Assembly (NCBI GenBank): GCA_024734555.1
Contig: JANPWX010019802.1
Span: forward strand, 2,247,393-2,311,392
Length of the DNA: 64,000 bases
From: Trochalopteron elliotii
Taxonomy: Eukaryota > Chordata > Aves > Passeriformes > Leiothrichidae
Direction: 5' to 3'
Part shown: in pieces, positions 41,101 through 56,100 of the stretch
Layout: each line of letters opens with the position of its first letter
How positions within the stretch are numbered: position 1 is the first letter of the stretch
The notes under the pieces: model-generated
Told to the model about the DNA's origin: nothing
Databases searched by the model: none
The model's input: the letters and a program-made list of their open reading frames with translations, nothing else
Program-made: the position numbers and the translations under genes

Positions 41101-44100
41101 AAGTTACTGTTCTTTGGTTGCACTCTGTGGCCTTCACAAAGCCATAGCAAATTCTGTTTACGTTATAAAATTTAATGACTGGGATAAAAATGAGGTCTTT
41201 TTAAAAGTATAAAATTAGAAGTTGAGCCTCTTCAGAGAGATCAGGGACTTTGTTCAGGTTAAATACAAGGATTTTGCTTTGTCATACAAAGTGTACAAAT
41301 GCAGTGTAATCATGCTTAAAACTGTGCTTAAAAGCCTAATTTAAATTAGAAACAGAGTTTAAATGTTACCGTGTAAACACATCGAGAGTGCATTAGCATG
41401 CAGTACAAGAAATTTAGTAATGTCGTTGTTTTTCTTCCCTTTGTTCCTCCCTTTGGTCCTGCCTTTAACTTGGGTCAGGACTGGGACCCAAGTCCCACAT
41501 GGCTCGAGATCATTGCTGAAGCATTAATTTTCTGTTAATATCCAATCTTCTGCATCCCATGAAGTGTTTCAAAAGCTCTTCTCGTCTATTAACTGTTAAT
41601 GTTTCCATAAGCAGTGAACACATACTTAGCCATTTTTAACTCTGGCTTTGTTGCCTTTTGCAGGCATACAATGCTGGGTTACTGGATGTAGTATTTATGT
41701 GAAAATCCCCATTCTTAAAAACCATTTCATATCCAGTCTCTGATAAGTCCCATAATGAAAGCACTCTGTGTTATGGTGATTTCTATAGCCCTGTGTTGAA
41801 TAAAAGCTGTATTATAACATATAGAGCATGACTTTAAGTGGTGGATCTAAATAGGGTATGGCCACCCATTTTCAATGCATAGTGGTCTGCTCTATAGTGG
41901 AAAGAGTTATCATTACTCAACTTCTTTTGTCATTTTCATCCATTAAGTCTACAAAGGTATTGATCCTTCCCCAGCGAGCTGATAAGGCACAGTAAAAGAG
42001 CTGCCTAAGAGCAGTACTGGCTGTAACAGAGCTGGAAAGGCAAGTCTGCTCCTGTCCATGGGCTGCATGGGTACTCTGGATTGCTGAGAGTCCAGTGAGG
42101 AGGTTGGCCAAGCTGATAGGCTAAATGAAAGTGAAATCTCATTTGTGAAACACCTTGAGGGAGAAATCTGTTCTATCTCCATATATTGCAGCTGCCCAAA
42201 TTTGCAGAAAGCTTCTGCATTTGCCTACTACAATTGACTTAGAAAATGGGAGTTCAAGTATATTGTAGCTCCCAAGTTGAACAAAGGTGTGTGCAAAACA
42301 AAATAACATGTCATGGAGTGGGATGAACCTTCAATATTTGTACAGGATGATAGACTCCCTGACACATAATTCTTTCACCTGCTGATTGCTCATTTCATCA
42401 GCTGCCTTTCTTGATTTCCAGCAGGGTGGCTTTGATGTTAGGCACCTCACCTAAAGTACAATGTGCTTCAAGGGCCTCCTTAATCTCTTTTGCTATGAGC
42501 TGATTCACAACCATGTTTCTCTGGTTTTGTGCTGATATAACTCCACTGAGATCATGTAGATATTCCTTATCCCAAAGGGAAAAACAGATCTTTCATGCTC
42601 TGTTAATGTTCCTCCTTCTCTCCCCAGGGGACCTATCCTCCTTTGCTAAAAATTCTTTTGAATACTCTAATTAAGGATAAGGATCTCTTTGAATATTAAT
42701 TAGTTTTTCATTGGCCGCACTCAAAATATTTAACTCAAAGCGATTTCCTGGTAATTATCTCTGGATTATAATTTTGAGAAGATTTACTTCTTTAAAAATA
42801 AATTCCAGTTTATCAAGTAAGACTTCCTTTTGTATGTGTAGAGTTGTTCACAACTACATGTAGGACAGTGAGCAGTAGCTGTGAAGGAGCAATTGTTTTG
42901 TGTCTTAAGTTTTCTTCTTACAAAATCCATTGTTCTTACTGTAGCTTTCCCTCTTTTGCTGTTCTTTAATCATTTAACTGTGTGACTCTGTCCCTTATGT
43001 ATGTAAATTCAGAGTTAGGCCCCTATGAGCAGACAGCTCTGTAGGAAGGCAAAAATGGCAGACTAACTCACACCCTTTCTTTCTTGCCTCTTCCTGTAGT
43101 GGTGAGATAGAACCTGCTCCACTCCATGGCTCTTTCTTCAACTTCTGGCTTATTATAGAACTCCTCCTCCTCCATAATTTAATAGTAGACAAAACTCCCT
43201 TCTGTTCCCTATTGCTTTGAATATTCAAGAGAGGGAGAGATTTCCATATCATTACTGAGGACCTATGGGGCTTTGGACTGGCAAGAGCACAAACTCCCCA
43301 AACCCATCAGGTTTAAATCCTTTCCATCACAAAGTTGTTTCAGATATTTAATAGATGGCCACAGAAGATGCTTTTTGAAATCTTCAAAAAGGGGTGTAAT
43401 TCCCAAATTGCTTGTTTAAAAATTCTTCCACATCAGGACATAAACTGAATAGTCTCATTTTCAGCATGAATGAGAGCAGGTTTCTTGTGAGCTTTTACGA
43501 ATGCCTTGAGGGATGCTGCAATCCCTTGCTGTACCAGCAGAGTCAACATCTCCATCAAATCAAGCAGTCACCTCATTTCAATGTAGGCAATAGCAAGCAT
43601 AGCCTCCTGCAGAGATCTTGCCCTTCCAGCCAGCCTTCAGGATTGACTGAAGCTTACTTGATATGGGGGGTTTCATAAGGACCTTTTGCAGGATTCCTTT
43701 CTAAATGCACCAGGGAATTTTACATAACCCCAAACACTTGCCTTACCCTTCCAAGGAGAAGTGATGCTTTGTATTCACTGGATCTCTTGGATGCTGCTGC
43801 AACAGAACCAAATGGTTCACAATGCCCCTGTGCTTTGTTGAGCATGAAGAGCTGCTCTGTAAGGCTTACCAGCCCAGCTGTCAGAAGGGGTCACTCCTTG
43901 CTGCCAGCACAGATAATTCATTGTTACCAGCTGGTTGACATACCCCTCCTTCTGCCTGATAATTCTCACTCCACCAGACTTTTGGGCTGCTTCCAACACA
44001 TGCCACTATTTATGATCTGGGCAGCTGCTACCAGGACTCTGCTCTGTTCATATTTGTCAAGTCTTATGGATTTAGTTATTATACCAGAATCCACATTTTT

Positions 44101-47100
44101 TGTTGCAAGTACTCCATTCTTAATTCCTCTTCACATCTGCTGTCCCAAGACAGGATTGCTCCCACACACCTGCAGAGCAGATCGCAGTGACACCTGAAAA
44201 AAATAATTTACCTGCTCTTGAATAACAGTAGTTCCTTGAAACCATGACGATGCTATAAAATAAACTTTAAACTGATTAATTTTGTGGAATGAATCCAATA
44301 TTAAACCCCCTAAATATTAATAAAATGGAACTCTCTGCACATTTTATTGCTATAAATCTGAAATAAACCTTAAACCATGTTTCACAGTGTTGGTACTGCA
44401 TTCAACTAAGCAAACAGTGAATAGGCAATAATGATTCAAAAAACAGAAACATAATTTGAAGTGCTTTTGTTTCTTTGTTTCATGAAAGCATTTCTCAAAA
44501 TAACTTCATTCTGAATGGAACTCATTAATGTGTGCTTGTCCCTCCCTTCCCTTCGTAAGCCTTCTCCAACTGGCTAAATGTGGTGACTGGAGCTTTTCGG
44601 ATTAATTTTCCTTAAGTGACCTACTTTGCAGAGAAAGATAATCATGCATTTATAGCCTCTGGCACACTATTCAGGTCACAGATGGACAGATACCAGAGCT
44701 ATTCCTCAGTGACTTACTGGGCTTGTAACTAATCCCCAGTGAGAAAGGAGATTGGCCTGATGTTAATTAGTCAGAATACCGAAATGTATAGAAGGAAGAT
44801 CACTGACTCCTACTTCAAATTTTCAGAGGGTATCACAGTTAGGTTGAGTGGTACCAGCCAGCAGCTTTTCCAGGAGTGTTTTGTGAAAGTGTTTGAATTA
44901 CTGCAGGTCACAGATGTTAAATATCTGATTTTGAGTCCTTGCCTTGACAGTGGGGCACCATGTGGTGTTCTGACTGTGGACACATCTGATGTTACACATA
45001 TACCAGATACTGTGCCAAAACCAAGGACAGGAGATTCAGGAGAGTTTTGACCTTTTGCTCACCAATGGGTGCTTGAAATCCTATGAAGAGTTGTCATCAT
45101 CAGACCCAAACCTCTGCTATGAAAGTTTTTTTTCCTTTTTTTTTCTCTTCTTTCTTTTTGTATAGGCATAGTAGTTGAGCAAATAAAACTCATAATTTAC
45201 TATTATTCTTTAGAGGACCCCTTTCTCTCTTGTATTTTGCATCAATGTGATGTATGCAAAACAGCTTGTCCTTGTGTTTTCAGATGTTCTGAAGTTTCAC
45301 AAAGGGAAATGACCAGGCTTTATTCTCTATTTAGGGTATTTTTAAAACTTCTGTGTAGCCTTTCATGCTGAAAAACGGGCAACAAGCCAGAGTGTTAAGA
45401 ATGTTTCTTTTTTTGAAGGATTGCCTTGAAACTTAGGACCTGTCAGGCAGTCAGTGATGTTAATTCTGACAAGTTTCAAGAAATAACTGTTAAAATTGTG
45501 ACACTGCCAGCAAAGGGATGGATGGCTTTCAGAAGAAAACAAAACATGTGTGCAGGTTGAATTCTTGCACCACAGGACTGCGAGTGTGTATAACTGTGTG
45601 TCCCTCAGTGTCTATACAGCTTTCTACCAGTTCAGGGCTGCAAAGTGCTCTGGTAGAAATTACTGTTTGGATCAGTGTGATCGCTGAGTAAGTGCACATA
45701 TTTCAAGTGCTTTGTAGAGTACATAGTCTCAGAACACATGAGGGATGATTCAGATTAGGTTTAGATATTTACAACTGTTCAGACAACCTGTCAGTGCTGT
45801 GTATGTGTTTTCTATGACAGAAGCTAATGCAGTGAGGGCAAAATCAATTCCTTTTAGCAGCAAGCCTTTCAGACAGGAATTAAGTAAAAGGTTTCAGAAA
45901 GAGTTTGTGCAGCTCTCCTGTACTTATCCCGAGGGACTGTAGTGTACCTGTTCCACCATCAAAACTATGGCTATGTGCTTCAGCCATTTCTGGGAACCCT
46001 TTACACCTTCCATGTGTCCATCATCTTCTTGATCTGTGTATTCCCTTTCACAGGGGTTAGCCTCAGCATCTCCTTCTCCAAGGGACATTTTCATTGTGTC
46101 TAAATCATGTGTTTTACAGTGTTTGCTCAGCAAGTGTTGGTAAATTTGAACCAATGTAGCTCTATGGATACAGGCTTCAATGCAAATACTCTCAGTCTAA
46201 CCTAAGAACAGCCTGCTGTAAGCGTGCTTTTATCTGGTTCTAAAGTAATTAATATAAATCCAGTTTTAAGCAAACTAATCCACAGGACATAATTTCATTA
46301 TCTTCTTTGTTGTGTTGTTGTTGTTGTTGGTGTTGTTGTTGTTGTTGTTGTTGTTTTAAATACCAAGAAAGTATTTGAGAAAAGAAAGTCAGAACAGTCA
46401 GGACTGTTTATGGGCTATTTTAATCAAATTATGATTTTATGAAACAAAAAAAATTCACACCTTTGGGACTGTGTTTCCCAGTGTGAGATCCATTAAGAAG
46501 AAACAGGGTAAGTCTAAAGAAGTTACTGTATATTACCAAAAACAAAAGTAGACTAATTTAAGTAATATGTTTCCATTTTATGGTGCTGTGGTAGAATCTG
46601 TAGAAGATACAGTAACAATTATTTGTAGAAAAAAACCCCAGTATATGCTACAAACAAGTCACACCTGTATTACAGCAGGAACATTCCTGCCACCTGTGTA
46701 GATCTCTTAAGGTAAAAGAGTACAGTTGAGAAGTAATACTGATGCCTTCCTATTGAGAATAATCAATTGAAAAATAACCAAATCCAAAGAAACCTTACAG
46801 CTTTTGGACTAGGGTAACCACAGCAGTAATAGAAAATACATGCTTCATATTTCATACTGACATTCCATTATACAAGGAATAACTTAAAACTCCTGGCTAT
46901 TTTCTTGGGAGGCACTGTAGTAGAGGCACCAGGCAAAGATGAAAGTGATACATACCACAAATCACCCTCACATTATTGCTCATCACTACCTGAGAATTTA
47001 ACTACTGGGTTCTTCATGGATTAGAAGGGTATCATTGTAGATACATGCCTTATTAGATTAAAAAAAATCCTTTCACTTCTTTAGGATAATGAATGATCAA

Positions 47101-50100
47101 ACAGTTCTCAGCCTTTGACTGCCTCAGATACAGCTTGTGTTACATCAGTTTGTGTGCATATATCTTCTGAGGGCAAAGATGAGTAGTAAGGCACATTGTG
47201 TAAGAGTATCAGTGTCACATATAAACAATTTGCTAGTAGCTAGTAGTTGCCAATAGTCCTGCAGGACTGCTAAATGAAATTCAATTGCATGAAACTACTG
47301 GATTGGATATTTGTTGGATCAGAACATCAAGAAGGAAGTATGAATACACTAAAGAGCTAGATATTTTGAGCATTCTTTTAATACAATTTGTTGATCTTTT
47401 GGGCTACTGTAAGTGAAACTTATATTTGATTAGAGGAACAGAAGAATGGACATAGTTACAGAAATTCATGCTTATCTTCTTGATTATATGAGTCTGCGTT
47501 CCCTGAGGAAGTAGGATCATCACTATTTTAATTTACTCCTTTAAGATCTGAAATGGTGAATTTGTAATTAGTTGTATCATTAAATGCTTCTAGAGGAAAT
47601 TGTATTCTTGTTCAAGGGGACAAAGTACTATTTGGATGGAAATGCTGGACCATGGAAGAATCAGAAATAATATTTTAGTGGCACAATAGATGTGGACTGA
47701 ATAGATAATGAATGTTACCTGGTGTCTGGTTAATTTTGAACACCTATAGAGGATTTATAGGAGTCAATGTTTTTGAAATACGCTTTGATGGGATGGACTT
47801 TGCATATGCAGGAAGTGGAAGAAGGAAACTAAGTGGACAAAATGATGGCAGAATATTTCATTACACATATGTACAAAGTTCAAATAAATTTATAAACTTA
47901 CATTCAAAATAGTAGTGAATTATAATTAATTTGATATTATTAACAGATATATTTAAATATATAATTACAATAATTCTTCCTACAATACTATTTTGGTCAG
48001 AATTACAGATTCTGGTTTTCATTGATGCCTTTAATAGTGAGCTAATTAAGCAAAGTTAATTATTTTCTGTATGTACTGTCCATGTAGATGTGCACTTCAC
48101 ATGCTGTTTGCATTGTACACATTGTACACATTAATGAGCTATTTGCATATAATGCATATAATGCATTCACCTGATGTGTCTGAGATACTTTTCCCTTGCA
48201 TACTGAATGTAAGAATATGGTCTGCAGATGAAGGCAAACCAATTACCTGTGAAAATTAAAGCCCTGTGTTTGCTAAGAGAACAACTAAATTGTAAGCAGG
48301 AATTTTCCTCCATAGGCTACTTCAGTAAACCTCAGCATCGGCTTCCACTTTGAAGTAAAGCAGTAGTATATCCATCCTACTTGATCTCTACTCTCTTTGC
48401 AGATATTAGTGAGGAAAAAACATATTAACAGTATTATGAAATTCAGGCTCTTTGAATTTGCAAGAACAAATTAAATACGGTATTTAATAAAGAAAGTATA
48501 TTTCAGGAATGGAAGACTTACATTCAGACAACAAAGCTGCACTTCCAAAGCACTCAATTAGCTCTCTTTAATCAAGTCAATGACAAATATTTTCCTACAA
48601 CACATTTAATAAAGTAGTAGATTAAAAAAGCACTTCCATTCAATGTGCATATATTAAGAGTGACTAATCATATACATGTTCTTGAATTGCGTGCTCTTGC
48701 TTTTGGGAAGCTGATGTCATTTCATGATCTTTAACATTTTATTTATAAATATACCCTGTTGAACTGGGAAGGTAGATGTTGTTTTCCAATAATGGTATTA
48801 CCTATATTTTCTTAATTTATAGTTTCGATGATTTGAGTATTTAGATCCTCATTTGGTTATTCTATTTGGTATATTAGTTATATACCAAATAGATACTATA
48901 TTTGGTTATTGTTATTTATATAATTTTTTGTGTAATTCCCTTTTTGCTGGATATTAAAAAAAAATTATAAGACATTTAAAAAGCATAAAGGAAGGGATTT
49001 GGGAGTTCTGACCATTCTCATTCTTTCTGTGCAGTTCGACAATCAGCAAGCATTGGGAGGCAGAACTGGCCACGCTCAAGGGTAATAATGCTAAGCTCAC
49101 AGCAGCCCTGCTGGAGTCCACTGCCAATGTGAAACAATGGAAACAGCAACTTGCTGCATATCAGGAGGAAGCAGAACGTCTTCATAAACGGGTAAGTCAA
49201 GGCAAATGGCCAGGATCCTTGAGATGGAAGTACTAGTGACTGTATCCACTCATTTTCAAGTAAAACAAGTTTACTGTTGCAGCTTCAGGTTAATCTTTGA
49301 GACAGAAATTGGTTATTTCCTTAAAAACATTTCCTGCAGTTGGAAATTATTTGCTTTGTAGGACTTCTTTTTCTGCAAAGGTTATTGTTGCAAGAAGTTA
49401 TCAAACCTTATGACATGTTTGGGAGCTTTAACTCTATTTTGATGCCACCACATCTATTTCATGACATTCCCCATAGCACTGAAGTCCAGTCCTTTCTGGA
49501 TTTAAGCCCTCAGAAACTTGACATCAAATCTGTAAGTTCAGGAAACCTTACTGTAGTTCCCTCATATAACAAAGATGAACAGCTAACTGTCCTCTTTGCA
49601 CACAAAGGACTCTGAACAACACAAACACAACTTCACTATATGCTAGTAGAGATCTGCACAGAAATGACTAGGTCCTGTTGCCTTCATGGCAAATTTTGCA
49701 GAGGTCCTTTGACAAACCAGAAGTTGGTTCACAGTGGGGGAAGGAAGGACAGTGTTTGAAGAAGGAATATAACATGCAAGGTTGAAGTCTAAGTTATGAA
49801 AACAAGTATTCAATATCTGATTTTGTGTCTCTTTTCACATGTAAGTCTCTATATTGTATAGTCTATCAACTTTTATCCATATGAATTTGTAATAGCTTGG
49901 GGCACATTTCTCTGCAGTGAAGGCACAAGTAACATGTGTGAAGGAAAGATGTCTTTGATGAAGCTTTACTGCTTTGGTTAATAAAGGTTAGCCTAGAAAA
50001 AATCAAGGAGCTGTACTTAACACTGGAGTGGTAGTATTTACAAGGGCATGTAGGATAAGGGAGAATAGCTTCAAACTGAAAGGTGGTAGATTTAGATTAG

Positions 50101-53100
50101 ACATTAGGAAGAAATTCTTTACTGTGAAGGTGGTGAGGCACAGGAACAGATTGCCCTGAGAAGCTGTGGATGCCCCATCCCTGGAAGTGTCCAAGGCCAT
50201 GTCAGATGGGGCTTTGAACAACCTGGTCTAGTGGAAGGTGTCCCTGCCCATGGCAGGGGAGGTTGGAACTAGATAATCTTTAAGGTCCATTCCACCCAGG
50301 CCACTCTATGATTCTGTGATACTTATTTAAGAAAAAAATGCAAAAAACCCAAACTAAACCACTGCAATTTTATGCATGAAAACAGGTTTCATGAATATGT
50401 TGAAAAAGAAGGGTGAATATTGCAGACCTCTCAATTTGATTTTATATGCTATACTCACATAGGAAATAAGATACGGTAATTACAGCTAGCCAAATCCTGC
50501 AAAATCTGTCTTTCAGACCTGTGCTGGACTTGTCTAACTGGAGGCTATTTAGGTAGTCCCAAGAATAATCCTGTATTCATCTGAGGTGTGAGAAATCCAG
50601 TGGGCTACGCCTAACCTGCGTGGAAGAGAAACAAGAATACCCTGCAGTTTAAGAAACCTAGGGAAATGGCAAGTTGTTGGGGATGTCCTACACCTAGACT
50701 GACTTGCAGACAGCACTCCTGAAGTCCCAGGCAAAGGATTTGATAGAAAAAGCAACAACTTCCAACAGACTGTAACTGTGCATGCCATAGCTGACTGAAC
50801 AAAGCACATGAAATGTAATTAAGACTGGTGCTTCTTGCAAAGTGCTTTCAGTTCAAGAAATTGGCAGCTGCTGACTAAACTTTGCTTCAGAAGTGTTCCA
50901 GTCAAGCAGGAGCTTGTCATGTCTGTTTGTACAGAGGGAGACTGCCACTTCGCCTGTCATCTCATTTAAGCTTCTCATTTGGAAAAGTGGGAGTTGTAGC
51001 CTGTGCTCCAGGTTTGTGAATAGATGATAACAGCCACTGTCGATAAAATTATTTAAATTGCAGCCTTGTATTAAAGTTACTGCAGTGCAAATGTTCAGAT
51101 GAATTTGAGCACTAGATAGGCTTTACAGTAAAGTACTCATTGCTAAAATGTGGATGTAATAAGGTAGCATTCTTCCTAAAAAAGGATGCAGCTTGTGTTG
51201 CAAAGCTGAGACAATAAAATCCTTTTAGGACCTGAGAAAGAAAAGTAATGCACAACAGCAGCTGTGTTTGCTTTGGGAGACTCAACCAGACAAGACTGGC
51301 AAAGATCCCTTTATTTTTTTTTGTGTTACTCTCACTCTTGGTCAAATCTTATTTAAAATCTATTATTAGAAAATAAAATTAATGAATACAGGAGATTTTA
51401 GCATTTCATTGTGCTTTTATATGATACCACATATAACAGTAGTAATTGAGTCTTTGAGGCTACATTCATTAATAGCTGATGATTTTTCATAACTTTTTCT
51501 CAGCAAATTTCCTGCAGTTATTTGTATTTCTGAGGAAACACAACATCCATAGCAGGGTATTATCTATCCTATGCTTTTTTGATTGTTTACATGCCTTTAT
51601 TAGATGATTCTGTAACCTGTGACCTCAGGACTTGTTGAAATCTTACAAAGAATATAGGAACACTCTGTGCCTAACTGTCTGGGAATGCCAGCAAATTACA
51701 GTAGAGTAGTTCATTGGAAGTACTGCCCTCTGTTGGAATTTCTTTTAGAAAAATGTAGACTTGGCTACATGCAATGAAATTGAATTCTCTAGGCAAAAAT
51801 ATGCATATAATGTTAAAAAAAAATCAATTTCAATCGGTTACCCTACAGTGCAGTGCAGTACAAAAACTCTTCTAAATTGCATGCTGGAGATTGGTCTTTC
51901 AAATTTAATTAGTGCCTACTTCAAAAAGAAACTGCAAATCAGATGCTTCTTTCTTACACAGATCAAAAATGTGCTGTTGAAATGGCTGATCTGGAGACTG
52001 TTGGTTACAGTACATGTGACAGCAAGTGTTCATTCCCTGTCTTGTGCTATCTTCCTGTGCAGTTTATCTGTTCAGTATAAGCATGTAGCTGCAGCTAATC
52101 CAAAAAACGTTCCCCAAACTGGAATTAATCTCACCTGAGATTACATATATATTATATATCAAGTCTAAATTACATCCTGCCCTAGAAGGCAAGGGTAACT
52201 TGTGTTCTTGTTAATTAATCCCTTGGGGCAGATTAGAGTGAAACGACACTGAATAGTCAGTGTCTATAAACATGTGTGTGTGTATATATATACATAGGTT
52301 CTCTGTGAGTCGGGGGATACTTCAGGAGTCTTTGATGGTCTAAGTCGTTACAGCTGCCTACTGTGCCAGTGCAGTTTAGTTCAATATGGCCCATTATGGC
52401 CCATCAGCAGAGATGAGCCCCTTCAGGCAGGTGTGAATGTCCCTGATACCCAGGCAGCCCTCTGCACTTGGGTGTATTCTTGGCACATCGGCAGATTGCC
52501 CTCTGCATGTTTGAGGTTTCAGCGTTCCAGTCTCTCTTCCGATATTATTTGTGGATCCATTCTTCTCCCCAGACCTGGGATGGTTGGACAATAGCATGCC
52601 CTTTAGCTTCTCTCGTTCCAGTCACAATCCCAATTACAGTTAGTGGGTGTATTTGGAGAGGGGTGGGCTTTGGGTGGTCATGGATGAACAGCTGCTTCTT
52701 TGCAGTTAGCTAAAATGGGCAAAAGTCCTCCAGTGATTTCAGCAATGTTTACCCATTGACAATTTCAGTCTAAAATAGTAATCTTTTTCTTTTTTCTACT
52801 AATTCTTGTAGAGACAAAAGCATGAAGAGTAAGTGTCCCATTCTTAAGGAAACTAAGGTTGCTTCTTTTTCTTTGATTTTGATTGCATTTTTAAAATAAT
52901 GTCACTTTTTTTTTTTTTGCCATCTCTAAGTATAAGATTTATTCATCTATCAGTTCAGTTTTTTGTGTTAACCTACATTTTTTTTCTTTCTCTGCGGCCT
53001 TTATCTTCCTTCTTCCATTTGTTCTCTGCCTTAATAATGCCTAGAGCTGAGATAAAACAGAATACAGATTCAGTGTGGCCAAGTGAAACATTCTCAATAA

Positions 53101-56100
53101 ATTAAAATTTTGTGCTTTCTCCTGATACATTCTAAGCGTAGTTCAGAAACACTGTATTTGATATTATGCCAGACAGTTTATTTTTCAGAAGTTTGCTAAA
53201 TGGATGTATGGATTTTTCCCTCTCAAATACGAAGAGATAATTCTAGGAAAATATGATGCCCAGTCACGAGCTTAACTTGGAGCTCTCAGCCTTCTCTAAT
53301 CTGCTCAGAAACGACAAAAATTTTTCCTTAAATGGGGCTGGTGAGCACTCCTACACACCTTGCATAGCTTTTTGACATCAAAAGGGATTAATGAGTTTAG
53401 AACAGTTCAGTAACAGAAAGAAAAACCCTGAAGTAAGCTACTTCAGACAAATAGAATAGCATGGGCCCTAACATTAATCCTGATACCACAAAGAGGAAAG
53501 GATTGAATGATGATATAAATTATGGAAAGTAACCCAAAGTTCTGTCTTTGTCATGTTAAAAATGAAAATGATTAATTTTTTCATGCATGCTATCTGCTAA
53601 AGTAAATCATCCTATGACACTGGGCAATAGCACAAAGTAATAACACCAGTGCATAATAATAAGAGCTGCAGTACTTGAAGATCATTCATCTTCAGGAAAA
53701 GATAAAAAGAGATGAAGGGAAGTGATCAAGCTCCTGGGTGTTCATGAAAGACCAGAGAAGTAAATTCTTGAATTCTAGCTTGTTATTTTACAAGAATTTC
53801 CCAGAAAATAAGATAAAAAATAGGCTATTGTGTTCTTTCATTCAATGAATCAAATAAGTGTGAGATATCTTATGTAGTTATTAAAACCACCTGACAAATA
53901 ACAAGACCATGATTTTCCTACTGTTAGAGGAAATTTTAAAATGGATATTGAAAAATTGCATGAGCAATCCAAAATAAAATTGTGGTCATTTTATTGGACT
54001 GTTTCTGTGTCACCCAAAGAAACCACAGTCTGTAAAAGGAGTTGTGAAATTTCTCAAGACGTATGGAATGCTGTATAAACCATCTGTTGGGATTATCTGT
54101 AGAAAATCTTTGGAGACTCTTTAGAAGTCACCTCCACATTTCCATCAGCTGCATTAATACTTGAATAGCCAAAACTAACTTTTGAACATGCAAATGTGAT
54201 GTGGTGAAGTTGTCTGCTGAATTGGAGGCCATAACATGGACTTCATATTTGCTGAGAAGTCTTGTTAGCAGCCCTGTGACTACTGTAGAGAACTGTTGGG
54301 TTTTAAATGCCCAAGGAAGAGCATTATCTAAGAGTGGAAATATGGAGGAAGGTGACAGAAAGCATGCTAACAAGAAATTTATGAATGGAGTTCTGATCCA
54401 AAAAATTATTGGTAATTCACCTTTTCTATGTGATGTCTATCTCTTGTCATTCTCCCTTTAAGACTGTGTCCCTCCTACTGAACAATTCAAATTTAGCTTT
54501 GAATAAATTTTGAATACATTAGGTTTGATTGATTAAAGAAAAAAATGTTAACCAAGTATGATCTTCTCCTTAAGATACTGTAATTAGCATGTGGTTAGAT
54601 AGCAGCTTTGTACTTCTTGTTTACAATGAAAATAGATGACCACTTTTTTGCCTGGCAAAAGACCTAGGGATTAGGGGATACCAAAGGAAAAAATACAAGC
54701 CTTTTATTTCAGACAATATGTTGGGGTTTTTTTCTCAGATGTACATATTAGTCCCTAGAATATCCATTTCAGCTATTGTAAGTGCTGTATTGTTTTTGAA
54801 ATGGTATGTATTGTCAGTCTTTAGACTATCAGAGCATTTCTTAGGAGAGGAATTCTGAAACCCATCGCATGTTTTAATCTCCCTTTGTGGCCATGTTTCC
54901 TAGTACAGATAATCCACCTAGCATTTACCAAGATTCAACCCTTGGTTGATAATTACACTTTACTAAAAAGATGATATCTTTTCAGACAGAGCAGCTGTAT
55001 CAGGTTATGTTCCTTGAATCAAAATGTGAATTTGCCTTTTTTTTAAAATTTATGGTGGATTGAAGTATTTTTGGTCTTCTTCAGTTTGCTTTAATTTATT
55101 TTTAGAGAAGATTTGCATTTAGGACCCAAGACTGTTTTGTTAAAGTTCTTTTTTTTTTTTTCTCAGAATTCACTTTCACAGAATGTGTCATATACAAGAT
55201 AATAATTTGGAAAAAAAAACAACAAACCACTAACTAGGCTACTCTGACACTGGCTAATAAAATAATTTTTCACAGAAGTGTTCTCTCATTCCCCATCTTC
55301 TTATTTCTAGAAAATCCTAAGAAAAGTGTTAAGATACATTTATTTGCAAGTTATAAAACACATGCTTTGTGGAGGCATTTGACAAGATGTTTACATAGTT
55401 AAAGCTTGCAGAATGAAATACATCCTATAATTACAAAACTCTGCAGGAGAATAAGATAATTACTGGATTTAGATCCTCAGGACTGAAGGATGTTTATCTT
55501 TGCATGTGTTTCATGAACTGGCCAGGTGACTGGAAAAAGTATTTGCTAATTAGATTGTTGTTGAACTTAGTATTACCTTATCAATTGCAAGTAATAATGC
55601 ATGGATGAAGGTCAAATCATCAATTCTGGTAAACTTGTTGTATTTTCAAAGATTCCTACTATGGTTTCATTGCTTTCTTCACAAAAATCAAGCAGATGAT
55701 AGTTATTCCTACTTCATCTGTAAAGAAATGAGGAAAACATTTTGGTATTTCCATGGCTTAAGGCATCACTGCCCACAGACAGAAATGTGTCTTTTTCAGC
55801 AAAATCTTCTAAGTGTTTTCTCTGTTGAAAAAAGTATTAAATTGCTGGTAGTCCACAGCAGCCACCTCCATGTTATTATTTTATCTATGGGTAAATCTTG
55901 GAAAACTACAATAATTAATTTCCTGTCAGAAGTGATTTATATGAATAATACCATTGTGTGCTTTTTGTTCCTTCAGAATCAGCCTTGAAAAGCAATTTTT
56001 CTTGTTTTCTTATTTTCACATTTCTTAACGCCAAAAATCTTCCCAGAACTTTTTATTCTTGAAACCTACACTGGAATAATTTTCATGATTAGCTTGTTGC

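Larger units (their letters stand above)
25371..49034 (+). other. HOMER1: HOMER1 intron 5 (contains the Homer1a unit)
   Basis: 23.7 kb, the largest complete intron here, starting with the weak GTACAG donor. The first part is Homer1a tail and 3' UTR. Further on are CR1 pieces (31999-32411, 34070-34280), microsatellites (34715-34788, 36128-36157, 46309-46356), a perfect hairpin at 48862-48892, a GC-richer island around 27790-28030 and an antisense coding relic around 42.3-44.2 kb. In mammals a further short isoform (ania-3) uses an exon in this intron; I could not recognise a counterpart. Confidence 0.9.

Noticed and set aside
43769..44197. 142-codon plus-strand open frame
   Set aside because: No recognisable protein on this strand; the protein-like signal seems to be antisense, and that is reported as a weak relic.
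45924..46154. Minus-strand frame with an acidic, protein-like translation
   Set aside because: No splice signals, no family recognised, and only 76 codons; not separable from chance.
25371..49034. Counterpart of the ania-3 alternative exon
   Set aside because: Expected from mammals in this intron, but I do not remember its tail well enough to recognise it and no segment stood out, so no call is made.
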